Shown: positions 49,525-51,429 of the stretch, one piece after another
Layout: every line of letters begins with the position of its first letter
Position numbering within the stretch: position 1 is the first letter of the stretch
Source of the DNA: Bacillota bacterium
GTDB lineage: Bacteria; Bacillota; Clostridia; Peptostreptococcales; Anaerovoracaceae
Length of the DNA stretch: 51,429 nucleotides
NCBI GenBank assembly: GCA_017445315.1
Contig: JAFSUI010000025.1
Coordinates: forward strand, 1-51,429
Direction: 5' to 3'
The notes under the pieces: model-generated
Told to the model about the DNA's origin: nothing
Seen by the model: only the letters and a program-made list of their open reading frames with translations
Database searches by the model: none
Made by a program: the position numbers and the translations under genes

Positions 49525-49841
49525 TTGGGGACGGTTCTACTTGCAAATCTTTTTAACAAAAGGGACGGTTCTACTTGTAAATTCTAGTCGCCAAAGACTC
49601 AATACTTTTTTAGCTCTCGCAATCTGTAATCAACTCACTCGGCTCGGAAACTTTCGGGAGTGTGAATAACTCGCCCTACGGGCTCAAACAGATTCACACA
49701 TCCAGCGAAAGTTAACCTCGCCTCGCGAATGATTACCACGATTGCTGCGAATCGTAAAAAAGTATAAGTCCTCGGCTCCTATTTGCAAGTAGAACCGTCC
49801 CCATTGTTAATTTTTTGCAAGTAGAACCGTCCCCAGTGTAA
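49525..49841. repeat. Nested fold-back element with REP-like ends after metK
   Basis: No gene. Left arms GGGGACGGTTCTACTTGC (from 49527) and a near copy at about 49562-49580 face right arms GCAAGTAGAACCGTCCCC ending at about 49802 and 49834. Inside, 49599-49675 resembles the reverse complement of 49690-49770: AATACTTTTTTA with AAAAAAGTATA, GTAATC with GATTAC, AAACTTTCG with CGAAAGTT, GTGTGAAT with ATTCACAC. The apex is GCCCTAC-GGGC. The whole can fold into one long imperfect rod. It may also terminate metK and the convergent proC. Confidence 0.75.
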
Positions 49842-49848
49842 AATGGTG

Positions 49849-50691
49849 TTAGTTTTTGGATTCGATGGCGTCGATGGCTTTTGAGACGATGGTGTGGAAG
49901 TCGGAGTTTAGGAGGGCGGTTACGCCTTTTATGGTGATTCCGCCAGGGGTTGCGACTTCTTCGGCCATTTGGCCGGGGTTCTTCCCGGTCTCAATTTGAA
50001 GGGTACCGGTTCCTGCGACCATCTGTGAGACTATGCGGTAGGCGTCTTCTCGGTCAAGACCGTATTTTGCGCCGGCATCGCCGAGGGCTTCTATGAACAT
50101 GGCTGCAAAGGCCGGTCCGCAGCTTGTGAGCTCACCTGCAAGCCACATTTTGTCTGAGGAGAAATAGGCGATTTCACCGAACGCTTTTAAGAGTGACTCC
50201 ACGCCATTGAGTTCACTTTCGCTGAGATTATGGCGCTCTTCTATTATTGTCATACCCATGCAGACTTCACAGGGGGTATTTGGAATTGTAGAGATATGCT
50301 TTAACCCGGGGAGGAGCGCTTCGTACTTCTCATAGTCCCAACCGAAAGCAACGGAAATAATCGCGCGCTCGCTCAGTTTATCTTTGATAGGGGAGATAAC
50401 TTCCTCTACCTGGTTTGGCTTGACGGCGACAATAACTATCTCGGAGTTTTCGGCTACTTCCGCGGCGCTTTTAAAAGCGTTTACTCCCTGAAGTGAAACA
50501 GAAAATCCGGGCTTATCTTCCTTATCGCCAGAAGTCTCGCCGGCTGATCCACTCGCAGAAAGGCGAACAATAAGCCTCTCGTAGTCCGATGCGCAAGCAT
50601 ATAGATCTTCCGCTTTTACAAATCCTGACCTAATAAGGCCCTTTGCTATTGCTCCCGCCATGTGGCCAAAGCCAATAAAACCTATCTTCAT
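49849..50691 (-). CDS. proC: Pyrroline-5-carboxylate reductase
   Basis: Last step of proline synthesis: reduces pyrroline-5-carboxylate with NAD(P)H. Protein of 280 aa with the nucleotide-binding IGFIGFGHMAGAIAKGL at the start, AVKPNQVEEV, HISTIPNTPCEVCMGMT, and the C-terminal TSCGPAFAAMFIEALGDAG and EVATPGGITIKGVTALL signature. A Ser/Gly/Asp-rich loop (about 46-60) is a small insertion. It lies beside a repeat and is divergent from the trkA-type gene. Confidence 0.95.
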   Translation of the reverse strand: MKIGFIGFGHMAGAIAKGLIRSGFVKAEDLYACASDYERLIVRLSASGSAGETSGDKEDKPGFSVSLQGVNAFKSAAEVAENSEIVIVAVKPNQVEEVISPIKDKLSERAIISVAFGWDYEKYEALLPGLKHISTIPNTPCEVCMGMTIIEERHNLSESELNGVESLLKAFGEIAYFSSDKMWLAGELTSCGPAFAAMFIEALGDAGAKYGLDREDAYRIVSQMVAGTGTLQIETGKNPGQMAEEVATPGGITIKGVTALLNSDFHTIVSKAIDAIESKN

Positions 50692-50746
50692 ACTGTGTAT
50701 TCTCCTTGTTTTTCTAACATTTTAGCACAATATATAGGTATTTGCA

Positions 50747-50775
50747 TTGCATCTTTGATTGTAGTATTATATGAT
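50747..50775 (+). promoter_or_regulatory. Promoter of the trkA-type gene
   Basis: TTGCAT (50747-50752), 17 bp, TATGAT (50770-50775), 21 bp before the ATG at 50797, which has GGAGGAAAG upstream. Confidence 0.6.
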
Positions 50776-50796
50776 ACACTTTGGAGGAAAGAGATT

Positions 50797-51429
50797 ATGA
50801 ATATTGCTATAGTGGGAGTCGGTAAATTGGGTGTCAAGGTTTGTGAGACCTTGGCTGAAGGCGACTACGCAATTACTCTTGTAGATATGAATGCGGAACT
50901 GCTGGACAAACTGTCACAGCAGTTTGACGTTATGACTGTAAATGAAGACGGTCGTGACATTGGCGTGCTAAAAGAGATTGAAATCGGAAACTATGACTAT
51001 GTCATAGCCGCAAGCGGAAGCGACGAGACCAATATGATAGTAGGAAGATTCGCCAAGGAGCTCGGGGCAAGATGCGTCATAGCCAGGGTAAGAGATCCTG
51101 AGTATATGAACCATTTTGCATTTATCAAGAGAACCATGGGAATCGACTTTGTGGTCAATCCGGACTTTGCAATAACAACAGAGATATATAAATACCTTAC
51201 GGATAAATCCAATACATCAAATAATATATTTACAAGCGGAAGAATTACTCTTCTTGAATTCTCGGCATCCCAAAAGTCCGAGCTCATCGGAAAGAGTATG
51301 CCTGAAGTAAAAACGATGATGCCCAATATGCTGATTGCGGCCATCTCAAGAAACGGAAAAGTAATCATTCCGCACGGTGAAGATATTATCCAATCTGACG
51401 ATTCCGTCTATGTAGTAGGTGAGGTCAGC
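50797..51429 (+). CDS. trkA: Trk-type K+ uptake regulatory protein, partial 3'
   Basis: The gene runs off the right edge; 211 codons are present without a stop. It encodes a cytosolic NAD(H)/nucleotide-binding gating ring protein of K+ transporters. RCK-N domain: IAIVGVGKLGVKVCETLAEGDY (Rossmann GxGxxG), DMNAELLDKL with the acidic ribose ligand, and VIAASGSDETNMIVGRFAKELGA. The first RCK-C domain (about 135-211) is seen in ITLLEFSASQKSELIGKSMPEV and VIIPHGEDIIQSDDSVYVVG. Full TrkA has a second N/C pair, expected beyond the window, probably followed by trkH. Confidence 0.88.
   Translation, partial: MNIAIVGVGKLGVKVCETLAEGDYAITLVDMNAELLDKLSQQFDVMTVNEDGRDIGVLKEIEIGNYDYVIAASGSDETNMIVGRFAKELGARCVIARVRDPEYMNHFAFIKRTMGIDFVVNPDFAITTEIYKYLTDKSNTSNNIFTSGRITLLEFSASQKSELIGKSMPEVKTMMPNMLIAAISRNGKVIIPHGEDIIQSDDSVYVVGEVS

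Overview
The window reads as chromosome of a Gram-positive, strictly fermentative anaerobe of the Bacillota, most likely class Clostridia. Supporting signs are strong Shine-Dalgarno sites (GGAGG type) before nearly every gene, Bacillota-style markers (WhiA, RapZ, YerC, RecX, FtsEX with M23 hydrolases, a SAM-I riboswitch before metK), and an amino-acid-fermentation flavour (glutamate dehydrogenase, indolepyruvate:ferredoxin oxidoreductase, a beta-keto acid cleavage enzyme, a probably Na+-coupled V-type ATPase). Assignment below class level (for example an Anaerovoracaceae-like lineage) would be a guess.

Layout. 1-3.2 kb is an accessory patch: an IS256/IS1249-type transposase, an IS91-type HUH transposase with an overlapping small ORF, a foldable repeat carrying a copy of a tRNA 3' end, and tRNA-Arg(ACG). 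3.3-12 kb holds a metallo-beta-lactamase-fold hydrolase, a six-helix K+ channel, a HerA-like ATPase, an AI-2E family membrane protein and the cell-envelope/division block murB-rapZ-[BKACE]-whiA, in which a beta-keto acid cleavage enzyme sits where yvcK is often found. 12-19.4 kb is a seven-gene V-type ATPase operon (E, DUF2764, A, B, D, I, K) behind a ~260-nt leader RNA with a terminator-like hairpin. 19.4-26.8 kb is a mixed block: an RlmD/TrmA-type methyltransferase, an orphan LytS-like kinase, an M42 peptidase, an EamA exporter, an MTA/SAH nucleosidase-like protein, and a NusG-II/Gx-transporter pair.

27-33 kb contains a vapBC toxin-antitoxin pair with a palindromic operator on its promoter, tRNA-Lys(CTT), trmL, gdhA, a 200-bp fold-back palindrome, an Rpn-type nuclease whose leader carries two tandem terminators, and a split transketolase. 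33.4-41 kb is the division/wall-hydrolysis block: ftsE-ftsX, an M23 hydrolase gene broken by an in-frame TAA, a second longer M23 paralogue with its own promoter, recJ and a ctpA-type S41 protease. 41-51.4 kb has a YerC/TrpR-like regulator with a palindrome over its promoter, a phosphopantetheinyl transferase, iorAB, recX, an AlaX-type editing protein, an intergenic cluster of DnaA boxes, an unrecognised conserved-looking gene, SAM-I riboswitch-metK, a nested fold-back repeat with REP-like ends, proC, and the 5' part of a trkA-type gene running off the window.

How it fits together: Gdh, IorAB and possibly the BKACE enzyme serve amino-acid fermentation. The V-ATPase c-ring residues predict Na+ coupling, and the K+ channel and TrkA protein add cation homeostasis. 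FtsEX with its M23 hydrolases, MurB and WhiA/RapZ serve wall growth and division. The most unusual material is non-coding: the V-ATPase leader, two large fold-back elements, the Rpn leader and the DnaA-box cluster. All identifications were made by eye from motifs; no database search or folding program was run.
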